From: Acidimicrobiaceae bacterium
GTDB lineage: Bacteria; Actinomycetota; Acidimicrobiia; Acidimicrobiales; UBA8592
Direction of reading: 5' to 3'
DNA length: 53,018 nucleotides
NCBI GenBank assembly: GCA_002720485.1
Contig: PBIQ01000049.1
Coordinates: forward strand, 1-53,018
Shown: positions 1 through 8,292 of the stretch, piece by piece
How the letters are laid out: each line of letters starts with the position of its first letter
Numbering within the stretch: the first letter of the stretch is position 1
Made by a program: the position numbers and the translations under genes
The notes under the pieces: model-generated
What the model was told of the DNA's origin: nothing
Databases searched by the model: none
Seen by the model: the letters and a program-made list of their open reading frames with translations, nothing else

Positions 1-1561
1 CTCCGAATCCTTCTGCCATTCCGATAAGTTCTGCGAGGTTTTCGATTCGGCTGTCTGCTTCTACTGATCGTTGGGATTCAAGGTCGGTGATATAGCCCGA
101 TGCGTCAAGGATTTCATGTAGTACTTGTGCCGGTCCTTCATCGATGGAGCTCTGGGCTTGATCTAGGATCCTTCGAAATTGCTCTAGTCCTCTGACTGCT
201 TTTCCTGTCACTCCCGCTTCTGGGGCGCGATCGAGCATTTCTATGAAGCTTTCGTCATTAGTAGTTGCGAAGGCTTCAAGTTTGGCGATGCTGCTGTCGC
301 CAACTCCGCGCTTTGGAGTGTTGATGATTCGTTTGATAGCGACTTCATCGTTTGGATTGCTGACGACTTTCAAATATGCGAGTGCGTCTTTGACCTCTTT
401 CCGATCAAAAAATCGGGTTCCGCCGATAACTTTGTATGGTTTTTGCGATCGAACTAGTTGTTCTTCGATGACACGACTTTGCGCGTTGGTTCGGTAGAAC
501 ACGGCAATGTCTTTCCATGGAACATCTTCTTCTTCGTGTAGTCGTTGGATTTCTCCTGTGACCCAGAGAGCTTCTTCAGTTTCGTCATCTGCTTTGTAGC
601 GGACGATTTTTTCCCCTGTGTCTCCTGCAGTCCATAGTTTTTTGGGCTTGCGGCTCAGGTTGTTAGATATGACTGAATTGGCGGCATCAAGAATTGTTTG
701 TGTGCTGCGGTAATTCTGTTCGAGAAGAATCACTGTGACATCAGGGAAATTCGTTTCGAATTCAATAATGTTCCTGATATCGGCAGAACGGAATGCGTAG
801 ATTGATTGGTCTTGGTCTCCGACAACGCAGACGTTTCTGTTTTTACTTGAAAGTTGGATAACGAGTTCGTTCTGTACGGGGTTCGTATCCTGGTACTCAT
901 CGACAAGTATGTGTTGAAATCTATTCTGATACTGGTCAAGAATCTCCGGGTTTTTTTGAAATAATGCAACAGCATTTCCCAGAAGGTCATTAAAGTCCAT
1001 CGCTGCCGATTTAAAAAGCCTTTTTTGATATTCAATATAGATCTCTGCGACCTGTTCATCAGCGTAGGTTTCAGCGTGTTGTTCGAATGCTTTTGCGCTA
1101 ATCAATTCATTTTTTGCTTTCGAGATAGCTGAGTGAACGCCGCGAGGTGGATACTGTTTTGTATCCATGTTCAGATCACGCATTACGTAGGTGGTGAGGC
1201 GTATCGCATCTGCTTGATCATAGATTGTAAATGATGAGGGGTATCCTAGCGCTGCTCCTTCTCGTCGGAGAATTTTGACACATGCTGAGTGGAATGTTGA
1301 AACCCACATGTTTTCTGCGACAGGTCCAACGAGCGCTCCGACTCGCTCTTTCATTTCTGAAGCTGCCTTGTTGGTAAACGTAATTGCAAGGATCTCATAG
1401 GGGGAAACCCCGAGATTTTTTATAAGGTGGGCTATGCGATGAGTTAAGACTCGTGTTTTTCCTGATCCGGCTCCGGCGACAATAAGAAGAGGGCCTGAGC
1501 TATGGGTCACCGCGTCTAATTGCGTTGGGTTTAATCCATCAAAAAAAGTGTCAGATGCCAT
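1..1561 (-). CDS. pcrA: UvrD/PcrA-type superfamily 1 DNA helicase (3' end cut by window edge)
   Basis: ATP-dependent 3'-5' DNA helicase of the UvrD/Rep/PcrA family, used in excision repair and replication-fork maintenance. About 520 N-terminal codons are present; the C-terminus lies beyond base 1. Reading from ATG at 1561, Walker A AGAGSGKT is at residues 29-36, followed by the motif Ia region AITFTNKAA. Motif II DEYQDT is at about 221-226, and GDQDQSIYAFR and QNYRST (motifs III and IV) follow. All ATPase motifs are intact, so this is a functional gene truncated only by the window. The strong match to SF1A motifs makes the family certain. PcrA versus UvrD2 or AdnB cannot be settled without the C-terminus. 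It is divergent from the acidic protein gene at 1686. Confidence 0.95.
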   Translation of the reverse strand, partial: MASDTFFDGLNPTQLDAVTHSSGPLLIVAGAGSGKTRVLTHRIAHLIKNLGVSPYEILAITFTNKAASEMKERVGALVGPVAENMWVSTFHSACVKILRREGAALGYPSSFTIYDQADAIRLTTYVMRDLNMDTKQYPPRGVHSAISKAKNELISAKAFEQHAETYADEQVAEIYIEYQKRLFKSAAMDFNDLLGNAVALFQKNPEILDQYQNRFQHILVDEYQDTNPVQNELVIQLSSKNRNVCVVGDQDQSIYAFRSADIRNIIEFETNFPDVTVILLEQNYRSTQTILDAANSVISNNLSRKPKKLWTAGDTGEKIVRYKADDETEEALWVTGEIQRLHEEEDVPWKDIAVFYRTNAQSRVIEEQLVRSQKPYKVIGGTRFFDRKEVKDALAYLKVVSNPNDEVAIKRIINTPKRGVGDSSIAKLEAFATTNDESFIEMLDRAPEAGVTGKAVRGLEQFRRILDQAQSSIDEGPAQVLHEILDASGYITDLESQRSVEADSRIENLAELIGMAEGFG

Positions 1562-1685
1562 CACCGACACCATACATGGCTATGATGCCCAGTACTGTAT
1601 TACACGAAGCACTTCGTGTCTGTTGCAATTTTGTATATGGTTCTAAGTGCTTATATTTGAAGCATTTTTGAGATTTAGGGTACGA

Positions 1686-2183
1686 ATGAGAGAAAATAAA
1701 GAGCTAGATGTCGCTATTGAGTTGTTCAATAGCGAATTGGAAAAGCTTAAAGAGGAAAAGAAAGCTCAGGATGATGTTCGCAAAGCTGAGCGCGAGAAAG
1801 CCGCAGCGGTTAAGGAGTTACAGGACGCTGAGAAGAACCCTAACCTTTCAGCGGAAGAGAAAGCTGCTGCAAAGGATAAATGGATTCAAGCTGATGAGAA
1901 CTTGAAGGTCATTCTTGCAGGAGGGCAACCTGATATGTCTGGTGAGGATGAACCGGCAGACGAAAGCGTTGAACCAGCTGGTGAGACGGAAGAAGATACT
2001 AGCACCCAAGACGATGATGCTGAACCGGCTGAAATTATTGATGATCCGGATGTTCTCGGTTGCGGAGTTCCTATTGAACAAGTGCAGGAGACAGTGAAAG
2101 AAGACAAGCAGGAAAGTCAAGGCGATAGCGAAGGTTCGGCAACTGATGCAGAATCCGAAGATCTATCGGCTGAGGATGCTTAG
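1686..2183 (+). CDS. Acidic coiled-coil protein of unknown function
   Basis: Not recognised. A 165-residue protein. The N-terminal half is rich in Lys, Glu and Ala in a heptad-like pattern (ELEKLKEEKKAQ onward), which suggests a coiled coil. The second half is dominated by Glu, Asp, Ser and Ala and is probably disordered, with one short hydrophobic, Cys-containing island (VLGCGVPIEQ). No signal peptide or membrane segment is visible. An in-frame GTG exists at 1647, but ATG at 1686 has AGGG five bases upstream and begins the charged helix directly, so it is preferred. The gene is divergent from the helicase and followed by an unrelated flavin oxidoreductase. Base usage fits coding DNA, and the other frames are broken. 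Confidence 0.7.
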   Translation: MRENKELDVAIELFNSELEKLKEEKKAQDDVRKAEREKAAAVKELQDAEKNPNLSAEEKAAAKDKWIQADENLKVILAGGQPDMSGEDEPADESVEPAGETEEDTSTQDDDAEPAEIIDDPDVLGCGVPIEQVQETVKEDKQESQGDSEGSATDAESEDLSAEDA

Positions 2184-2305
2184 ATTAGAGCTCTTGTCTG
2201 TCTGGCGGTGTCAATAATAGGTTGAGATTTAGAATCGCTTTCTCCGCTTTCAAAATGTACGATCATTGAAGCGCGATACTAGGTTGATGCAGAGGGAAAA
2301 ATACT

Positions 2306-3427
2306 GTGAAATTTTCAATTATTTTCGAGTTCCAATGCTCAGACGTATCCGCTGAGGGTGAAAGGGAAACTCTTCTCAATTGTGTGGACCAGGCAGTGTT
2401 CGCTGAAGAAATGGGTTTCGATCGGGTATGGGCGGTTGAACACCATGGACTGAAACATTATGCACATATGAGTGCTCCAGAAGTTTTTTTGACCTGGGTT
2501 GCCGCCAAGACATCGAAAATTAGAATCGGCCATGGAGTTGTGTGTATGCCTTTCGGGTACAACCATCCGCTTCGTGTAGCTGAACGTGTCGGCATGTTGG
2601 ATAGCCTTTCCGGTGGCCGATTGGATGTTGGCGCGGGAAGAGGCGCGACAGCGATGGAAATGTCTGGGTTCGGTGTTAATAAGGAAGATACTTACCCGCA
2701 GGTAAAGGAATCGTTAGAAATATTAAGCCGATGTTGGCAGGACGATATCTTTGAATGGAATGGAAGCATCGAGATATCGCCGAGATCAGTTATTCCCCGG
2801 CCTGTTCAGCTTCCACATCCCCCACTTTTCATGGCCTGCACTAAAGATGAGACGGTCAAACTTGCGGCGGAATACGGAGTAGGTGCCCTTGTTCTCGGCT
2901 TCTCCGGGCCTTCACAGGTTCGGGAGTTGCGGAAAATCTACGATGAGGCAATTACTGCGAGAAATGATGAGGATTGTATCTCAGCGACACCAACTAATTT
3001 TCTTTCAGCGCTTTGTCCGACAATTGTGCTTGACGACGCGGAGAAAGCTTTTCAGGTTGGAGCTAGGGGCCAGAAATTTTTTGCGGAATCTATCCAGCAT
3101 TGGAATATAGGAACTCCTCTTCCGCAACTTGTTCCAGATGATGTTGATATACGTGACGCGGTTCGCGACGCTAAAGAGCGGGTAGAGGCTTTCATGGTTG
3201 AAGGCGGCCATCCCGTACCTTCAGTGGTCGCATCGACAGGGCCCTTTAACATAAATCACGCATATGGCGATCGGGATGATGCAATCAGCTATGTTGCTGA
3301 GTTAGAAAGGTCCGGAGCTGACGAGATCATGTGCATCATGCAGATGGGTGGAATTCCTCATGAGATTGCAATGGAAACAATTCGCCAATATGGAGAATAC
3401 GTGATCCCACATTTTGCATCTAGTTAA
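2306..3427 (+). CDS. LLM-class (luciferase-like) flavin-dependent oxidoreductase
   Basis: Probable FMN/F420-type flavin-dependent monooxygenase or reductase of the bacterial luciferase superfamily, 373 residues, cytosolic. The N-terminal strand (KFSIIFEFQCSD), the EEMGFDRVWAVEHH segment and the SGGRLDVGAGRG turn are characteristic, with a TIM-barrel pattern throughout. The GTG start at 2306 has a good upstream GAGGGA. The substrate cannot be told from sequence. In actinobacteria such enzymes often act on hydrophobic or xenobiotic carbon, which fits the P450, Rieske and acyl-CoA genes elsewhere here. Its stop overlaps by a few bases the stop of the convergent HAD gene. Confidence 0.9.
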   Translation: MKFSIIFEFQCSDVSAEGERETLLNCVDQAVFAEEMGFDRVWAVEHHGLKHYAHMSAPEVFLTWVAAKTSKIRIGHGVVCMPFGYNHPLRVAERVGMLDSLSGGRLDVGAGRGATAMEMSGFGVNKEDTYPQVKESLEILSRCWQDDIFEWNGSIEISPRSVIPRPVQLPHPPLFMACTKDETVKLAAEYGVGALVLGFSGPSQVRELRKIYDEAITARNDEDCISATPTNFLSALCPTIVLDDAEKAFQVGARGQKFFAESIQHWNIGTPLPQLVPDDVDIRDAVRDAKERVEAFMVEGGHPVPSVVASTGPFNINHAYGDRDDAISYVAELERSGADEIMCIMQMGGIPHEIAMETIRQYGEYVIPHFASS

Positions 3428-4155
3428 CTAGCTGCAAAGAGATTGACGATCTCGAGATGATTTTCGATTACATGGTCTGCTTCATCTCCATCTTCGGGGT
3501 CGTCTCGTCCTCCGGTGTATCGAACCGTTGTCATATTAATTGCTCGTGCTCCGGCGACATCTGTTCTCTTTAAATCTCCCACGTGAATACATCGAGATGG
3601 CTCGTCGATCCCCAAGCCTGCAAGTGTTGCATTAAAGATTTTAGGGTCGGGTTTATAGACACCTATTTCGTCAGAAAATCCAAAATAGTCAAAGTATTCA
3701 TCCACACTCAGGTCGTTTAGCCAAGAACGAAGACGGCTGCTAGGGATTGTTCCTACATCGCATATCACGCCTATCCGGAGACCAATTTCTTTTAAGTGTT
3801 CGAGCGTTTGTTGAACATCTGGAAGGAGGCTTCGAGGGGTTGATTCCGATGCTTCTAGGTAGGCTTCGGTCAATTGTGCTCTGATATCGGTAGTGATACC
3901 TTCTGGGAGTTTCGTTATTGCTGCGTTAACTACTTTGTCTAACGAGGATTGGACATTGTTTCTCCAATTGGTGTCAAAGTAGTTCCATCCTTCTGTGAAC
4001 GCGTTATCCAGTTGCTGTTGTGTCACCTCAATGCCATTCTCGAATAGGATCTCCGTCCAAAGGACTCTTCTTCTGTCTAACGAATTGGTTGTTTCGGCAA
4101 TGAGCGTGTTCCAGTAATCGTAAGTTACGGCCTGATAGTTACCTGAATCCGTCAT
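3424..4155 (-). CDS. HAD-superfamily hydrolase
   Basis: Probable phosphatase of the haloacid dehalogenase superfamily, about 243 residues. Motif I is DYWNTL, with nucleophile Asp13 in a DxxxT variant. Motif II lies in GVICDVGT, the motif III Lys is in GVYKPDPKIF, and motif IV is HVGDLKRTD with its acidic pair. The helical cap lies between motifs I and II, as in class C1 enzymes (phosphoglycolate phosphatase- or YjjG-like). ATG 4155 was chosen; an in-frame GTG at 4167 would add four residues and sits 4 bases from the purM stop. It follows purM closely on the same strand and is probably co-transcribed, so a nucleotide or phosphosugar substrate is plausible but unproven. Confidence 0.87.
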   Translation of the reverse strand: MTDSGNYQAVTYDYWNTLIAETTNSLDRRRVLWTEILFENGIEVTQQQLDNAFTEGWNYFDTNWRNNVQSSLDKVVNAAITKLPEGITTDIRAQLTEAYLEASESTPRSLLPDVQQTLEHLKEIGLRIGVICDVGTIPSSRLRSWLNDLSVDEYFDYFGFSDEIGVYKPDPKIFNATLAGLGIDEPSRCIHVGDLKRTDVAGARAINMTTVRYTGGRDDPEDGDEADHVIENHLEIVNLFAAS

Positions 4156-4171
4156 TCTTTCCCGCACATAC

Positions 4172-5218
4172 TCAAATTATCTGGACAGAACCTGTTCCAT
4201 TTTCCCTTATAGTTCCAATTCGGGTTGATGATAGGCCAGTCGATTCAATGATTTTCTGCGTGCTCTCAGCACTTTGTTGATCAACGATCAGTGTCATTCC
4301 TATTCCCATGTTGAAAACTTTGAACATCTCATCCTGTTCGATGTTTCCAAGTAATTGGATTTCTGTGAAGATTTTAGGAGGAACCCAACTTTCTTTGAGT
4401 ATTTCAGCGTCAGTGTTGGGTGCTAGTACACGGTTGATGTTTCCTGGTAGCCCTCCTCCTGTGATATGCGCTATTGATTTGATGGGGTGCTGCTCCAGTA
4501 TTTTTAGAATTGTTGGTGTGTATATCACTGACGGACGCAGAAGTTCTTGGGCGACTGTTACGTCTGCGCTGTCCCATGCAGGGTCATTTAGTGATTTCTT
4601 CGCAATATCAAAGAACACTTTTCGTGCAAGGGAGTACCCGTTGCTTCGAAGTCCCGGGGAATGTAATCCGATGATCGTGTCACCTGGAATAACATTATCG
4701 CCGGTGATCATGTCCTCTTTGTCAACGACTCCTGCGCTGAAGCCTACGAGTTCAAACTCTCCTGATTCCATCAAGCCTGGATGTTCAGCCATTTCGCCAC
4801 CGATAAGGGCACATCCTGCTTCTTTGCATCCCGTACTGATTCCTTTGACGATTGATTCGATTTGGCCTGGAATTAATGTTCCGACAGAAATGTAGTCAAG
4901 AAAGAAAAGTGGTTCTGCTCCTACGCAGACGAGATCGTCAACGCACATCGCTACGAGATCTATGCCGATAGTTTCATATTGACCTGCCATAACTGCTACT
5001 TGGGCCTTCGTTCCTACCCCATCGGTCGAGGAGACTAGCACTGGATGCTTTCTGCCGGTTTGGGTTATGTCGAACGCTCCTCCGAACCCCCCAATACTGG
5101 TAAGAACTTCTGGACGCAGCGTTGTTTCTACCAGCGGCGTGATTCGCCGAACAGCTTCTTCCCCGGCAGCTATATTGACGCCAGCGGATTCATATGTTTC
5201 TTCACTTTGGTTACTCAT
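4172..5218 (-). CDS. purM: Phosphoribosylformylglycinamidine cyclo-ligase (AIR synthetase)
   Basis: Step 5 of de novo purine synthesis: ATP-dependent closure of FGAM to AIR. 348 residues, the usual length. The ATP-binding segment STDGVGTK near residue 65, the GGEMAEHPG loop, and the HITGGGLPGN and GIGMTLIVD C-terminal motifs are intact. An upstream in-frame extension to 5278 lies inside purF and lacks conservation, so ATG 5218 (MSNQSEE) is the start. It overlaps the purF stop by 8 bases, implying translational coupling in a purF-purM operon. Confidence 0.96.
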   Translation of the reverse strand: MSNQSEETYESAGVNIAAGEEAVRRITPLVETTLRPEVLTSIGGFGGAFDITQTGRKHPVLVSSTDGVGTKAQVAVMAGQYETIGIDLVAMCVDDLVCVGAEPLFFLDYISVGTLIPGQIESIVKGISTGCKEAGCALIGGEMAEHPGLMESGEFELVGFSAGVVDKEDMITGDNVIPGDTIIGLHSPGLRSNGYSLARKVFFDIAKKSLNDPAWDSADVTVAQELLRPSVIYTPTILKILEQHPIKSIAHITGGGLPGNINRVLAPNTDAEILKESWVPPKIFTEIQLLGNIEQDEMFKVFNMGIGMTLIVDQQSAESTQKIIESTGLSSTRIGTIRENGTGSVQII

Positions 5219-6740
5219 GGATCTCACTGAAGGACTGTTGGACGATATCTGCCTGCGGCTGTTGGGCTGGCTCTTCAAGAATTTTCTTTGAAAGGTTAAG
5301 TGGGATATCCACTGGGTAATTTCCAGTTAAACATGCAGAGCAGAATCCAGCGTTGTTAGCTCCAGTAGCTTCTAATAAATTATCAAGTGTTAAATATGCT
5401 AGTGAGTCAACGTCGAGGTATTCCTGTATTTCTTGGACTGTAAGATTAGCTGCAAGAAGTTCAGATCGAGTTCCGGTATCCATTCCATAGAAACACGGCC
5501 ATCTGTAGGGTGGGGAGGAAATCCTCATGTGTATTTCTTTCGCTCCAGCTTCTCGAAGCATCCGTACCATGGCTCGCGTTGTTGTTCCCCGAACAATTGA
5601 GTCGTCAACGACGATGAGCCTGTTTCCATTAATTGTGTCTTTGAGAGGGTTTAGTTTCATGCGAACGCCCAATGAACGCAGTTCCTGATTCGGAGCGATA
5701 AATGTTCTCCCGATGTATCGGTTCTTGACTAGTCCTTGGGCATATGGGATTTTTGCTTCTTTCGCATATCCTTCTGCCGCGGGAATGCCTGATTCGGGCA
5801 CTCCCATTACTACATCTGCTTCAACTGGGGCTTGCTTAGCTAGGAATTCACCCATCCGGACGCGAGCGTGGTGGACGCTTTGGGTGTACAGCTGGGTATC
5901 TGGCCTAGCGAAATAGACGAATTCGAAAACACAAAGTGTTGGGTTTATTCGTTCAGTTGGAAAGGGCTGCACAGAACGTACGCCGGTAGCGTTAATGATC
6001 ACCATTTCACCTGGGTCAATTTCACGGACGAAATGGGCGCCAATGATATCTAAAGCTGGTGTTTCAGAGGCAAGGACCCAACCGTTATCTAGTTTTCCCA
6101 AACATAGAGGTCGGAATCCGTTGGGGTCGCGAACGCCTATGATGTGTGCTTCGTCCATAAGAACAAAGGAAAAGGCTCCTTCTAATTTGGGAAGGATTTT
6201 TGTGAGGGCACGTTCCAGCTCTCTCCCGTCTGATGCATTGTGATTAGAAACATGACTGATTTGTTTTGCTATTAATTCAGCGACAAGATCGCTGTCGCTT
6301 GCGATCGTTCCGGGGAGCATTCCGGATTCATTGGCCAATGTTTCAGTATTGGTTAGGTTGCCATTATGACCTAAAGCGAATTCTCGTTCGGCTGCTCCTC
6401 TATACACGGGTTGAGCGTTTCGCCATGACGAAGACCCAGTGGTGCTATAGCGTGTTTGACCAATTCCCAAATGGCCATCGAGGCCTGCCAAAATACGGTC
6501 ATTAAAAACATTGGAGACGAGACCCATATCTTTTACTACGGTGATTCTTTCACCATCACTTGTTGCTATTCCAGCGGATTCCTGGCCACGGTGTTGAAGA
6601 GCATAGAGGGAGAGGTAACTGAGATGTGCTACTGGTTGACCAGGAGCATAAATAGCTACTACTCCACAAGCTTCTCGTGGCGAGTCATCGCCCAATTGAG
6701 TTTGTTCCTCCACCACTATGGAATTCTGCCAGACAAACAC
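5211..6740 (-). CDS. purF: Amidophosphoribosyltransferase
   Basis: Committed step of purine synthesis: PRPP plus glutamine to phosphoribosylamine. 509 residues. The N-terminal nucleophile is Cys25 in EACGVVAIY after a propeptide of 24 residues that would be removed; QHRGQESAG follows. The PRPP-binding motif VVDDSIVRGTT is intact. Cysteines in RWPCFYGMD and in GFCSACLTG mark this as the [4Fe-4S], propeptide-processed type known from Bacillus and actinobacteria. The start is uncertain: GTG 6740 is used, with GTG pairs slightly downstream as alternatives. It is divergent from the P450 gene across a 145-base gap that should hold both promoters. Confidence 0.95.
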   Translation of the reverse strand: MFVWQNSIVVEEQTQLGDDSPREACGVVAIYAPGQPVAHLSYLSLYALQHRGQESAGIATSDGERITVVKDMGLVSNVFNDRILAGLDGHLGIGQTRYSTTGSSSWRNAQPVYRGAAEREFALGHNGNLTNTETLANESGMLPGTIASDSDLVAELIAKQISHVSNHNASDGRELERALTKILPKLEGAFSFVLMDEAHIIGVRDPNGFRPLCLGKLDNGWVLASETPALDIIGAHFVREIDPGEMVIINATGVRSVQPFPTERINPTLCVFEFVYFARPDTQLYTQSVHHARVRMGEFLAKQAPVEADVVMGVPESGIPAAEGYAKEAKIPYAQGLVKNRYIGRTFIAPNQELRSLGVRMKLNPLKDTINGNRLIVVDDSIVRGTTTRAMVRMLREAGAKEIHMRISSPPYRWPCFYGMDTGTRSELLAANLTVQEIQEYLDVDSLAYLTLDNLLEATGANNAGFCSACLTGNYPVDIPLNLSKKILEEPAQQPQADIVQQSFSEIHE

Positions 6741-6885
6741 TTAGAGTGCAGGGTATTGCTTTAAGAAGTTTAAATCTTTCTTCTCAGTTGGGAGATGGTT
6801 GCAAGATTCTTGTTGTATCGGCAATATGGCTGAATGGGGCTTGTTTGCTATAGAGTCATCTGTAGGAAAAGTGAGGGGATTCCGC

Positions 6886-8151
6886 ATGACAGAGATTGAT
6901 CTAAGTACTTACGATCCGATGGACTATGACGTTCAGCAATGCCCATTTGCTCATTACGAGGCTCTTAGAACTCATGGCCCTATTTTCTTCCATGAGCAAA
7001 CTGGCATGTTTTTTGCTTCGCGACTGGATGTCGTTAATGAAATCCTGCGCGATACGGAAACCTTTTCATCACAAATGTCGAATACGACAACGAAACCTGA
7101 TCCTGAAACTCTGGAGGCGATGACGGAAATTATGAGTGAGGGTTGGCCTCGTGCTGAGACTATGCTCACTGTCGACCCTCCTCGCCATACCGCTTACCGG
7201 AAGCTTGTATCTCGAACGTTCTCGGCGAGAAGAATCATCGCCTTAGAGGATAAGGTTCGAGAGATTGCTGTTGGCTTGATTGACGCTTTCCCTGAAAAAG
7301 GAACCATCGATTTCCATGCTGATTTCGCTGTTTCGTTTCCGGTCCAAGTTATTCACTTCGCTCTTAATATGGCTCCGGAGGTTGAAGGAAAGATCAAGGG
7401 CTGGTCAGATGATGCTGTGGCAGCTATTGGTAATAAGTTGACGCATGACGAGTGGATTAAAGCCACGATGGGGCAGTTGGAGAATCAGAAATATTGGTTC
7501 TCTGAGTATGAGAAACGTCTGGTTGACCCTCAGGAGGATGTTCTTTCTGGTTTGGTCCATGCTGACTTTCCCGACCCTGACTTGCCAGATGGGGAAACAA
7601 GAAAGCTTGAATTTAATGAGGTTTATAGCATCGTTCAGCAATTGATGGTGGCTGGGAATGAAACGACGACGAAATTTCTCAATGAGACGATGCGTATCCT
7701 GATTGAACAACCTCAGTGGTGGGAAGCGTTGGAAAATGATCCGGAAGGGCTTGCATACGGCGTCGTAGAAGAAGGTCTTCGTATGTCTTCACCGAATCAG
7801 GGTTTGTTCCGTATCGCTACGAAGGATACTGAAATCCATGGGGTGAAAATTCCCAAAGGTTCAAGAATATGGGTTATATTCGCTGCAGCTAATCGGGATG
7901 GTGAAACATTTGTAGATTCTGAATCTTTTGACCCAACTCGAGAAAATCTGAAAGATCACGTCGCTTTTGGAAAGGGACACCAATTCTGTATTGGCGCTCC
8001 TCTTTCAAGATTAGAAGGTAAGGTCGCATTTGAAGAGCTGGTCAAGCGCATAAAGTTGCCTTCGTTTTCTGCAAGTAACACCTTTGAATATGAACCCAGC
8101 TTTGTTCTGCGTGGGTTAGCATCGCTGGAACTTGAAATTGAAAAACGCTAG
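6886..8151 (+). CDS. Cytochrome P450
   Basis: Soluble bacterial class I-type P450 monooxygenase, 421 residues. The I-helix oxygen-activation motif AGNETTT is near residue 255, ExxR (EEGLR) near 295, and the haem-ligand loop FGKGHQFCIG has Cys368 as thiolate ligand. In this loop the usual His two residues before Cys is Gln, although the residue before it is His. ATG 6886 was chosen because GAGGGG lies 7 bases upstream and MTEIDLSTYDP is a typical P450 N-terminus; the longer frame from 6799 is not conserved. No ferredoxin or ferredoxin reductase is adjacent. It sits opposite in strand between purF and purL, so it is an insertion in the purine locus. The substrate is unknown; steroid, terpenoid or alkane-like compounds are plausible. 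Confidence 0.95.
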   Translation: MTEIDLSTYDPMDYDVQQCPFAHYEALRTHGPIFFHEQTGMFFASRLDVVNEILRDTETFSSQMSNTTTKPDPETLEAMTEIMSEGWPRAETMLTVDPPRHTAYRKLVSRTFSARRIIALEDKVREIAVGLIDAFPEKGTIDFHADFAVSFPVQVIHFALNMAPEVEGKIKGWSDDAVAAIGNKLTHDEWIKATMGQLENQKYWFSEYEKRLVDPQEDVLSGLVHADFPDPDLPDGETRKLEFNEVYSIVQQLMVAGNETTTKFLNETMRILIEQPQWWEALENDPEGLAYGVVEEGLRMSSPNQGLFRIATKDTEIHGVKIPKGSRIWVIFAAANRDGETFVDSESFDPTRENLKDHVAFGKGHQFCIGAPLSRLEGKVAFEELVKRIKLPSFSASNTFEYEPSFVLRGLASLELEIEKR

Positions 8152-8160
8152 ATCGTAGCT

Positions 8161-8247
8161 ATGGCGGCTGACGTTAAGATTGATTTGGACAATTACGACC
8201 CTAGCTATGTAGTTCGCTGGTTGAGTGCTTTACATATTGACGTGTAG
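8161..8247 (+). CDS. Possible 28-residue peptide downstream of the P450 gene
   Basis: ATG to TAG, 28 codons, 9 bases after the P450 stop. The peptide begins MAADVKIDLDNYDP, and IDLDNYDP resembles IDLSTYDP at the P450 N-terminus, after which similarity ends and the frame closes at a tag codon. No convincing ribosome site is present, although coupling to the P450 stop is possible. It may be a short coupled peptide, a remnant of a second P450 N-terminus, or chance. Confidence 0.3.
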   Translation: MAADVKIDLDNYDPSYVVRWLSALHIDV

Positions 8248-8292
8248 AAGAAATCCTAGGTCTATTGCTCGACATGTGGTGATACACGCCTC

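Noticed and set aside
4308-4895. 195-codon antisense frame opposite purM
   Set aside because: Entirely within conserved purM sequence; no recognisable protein features.
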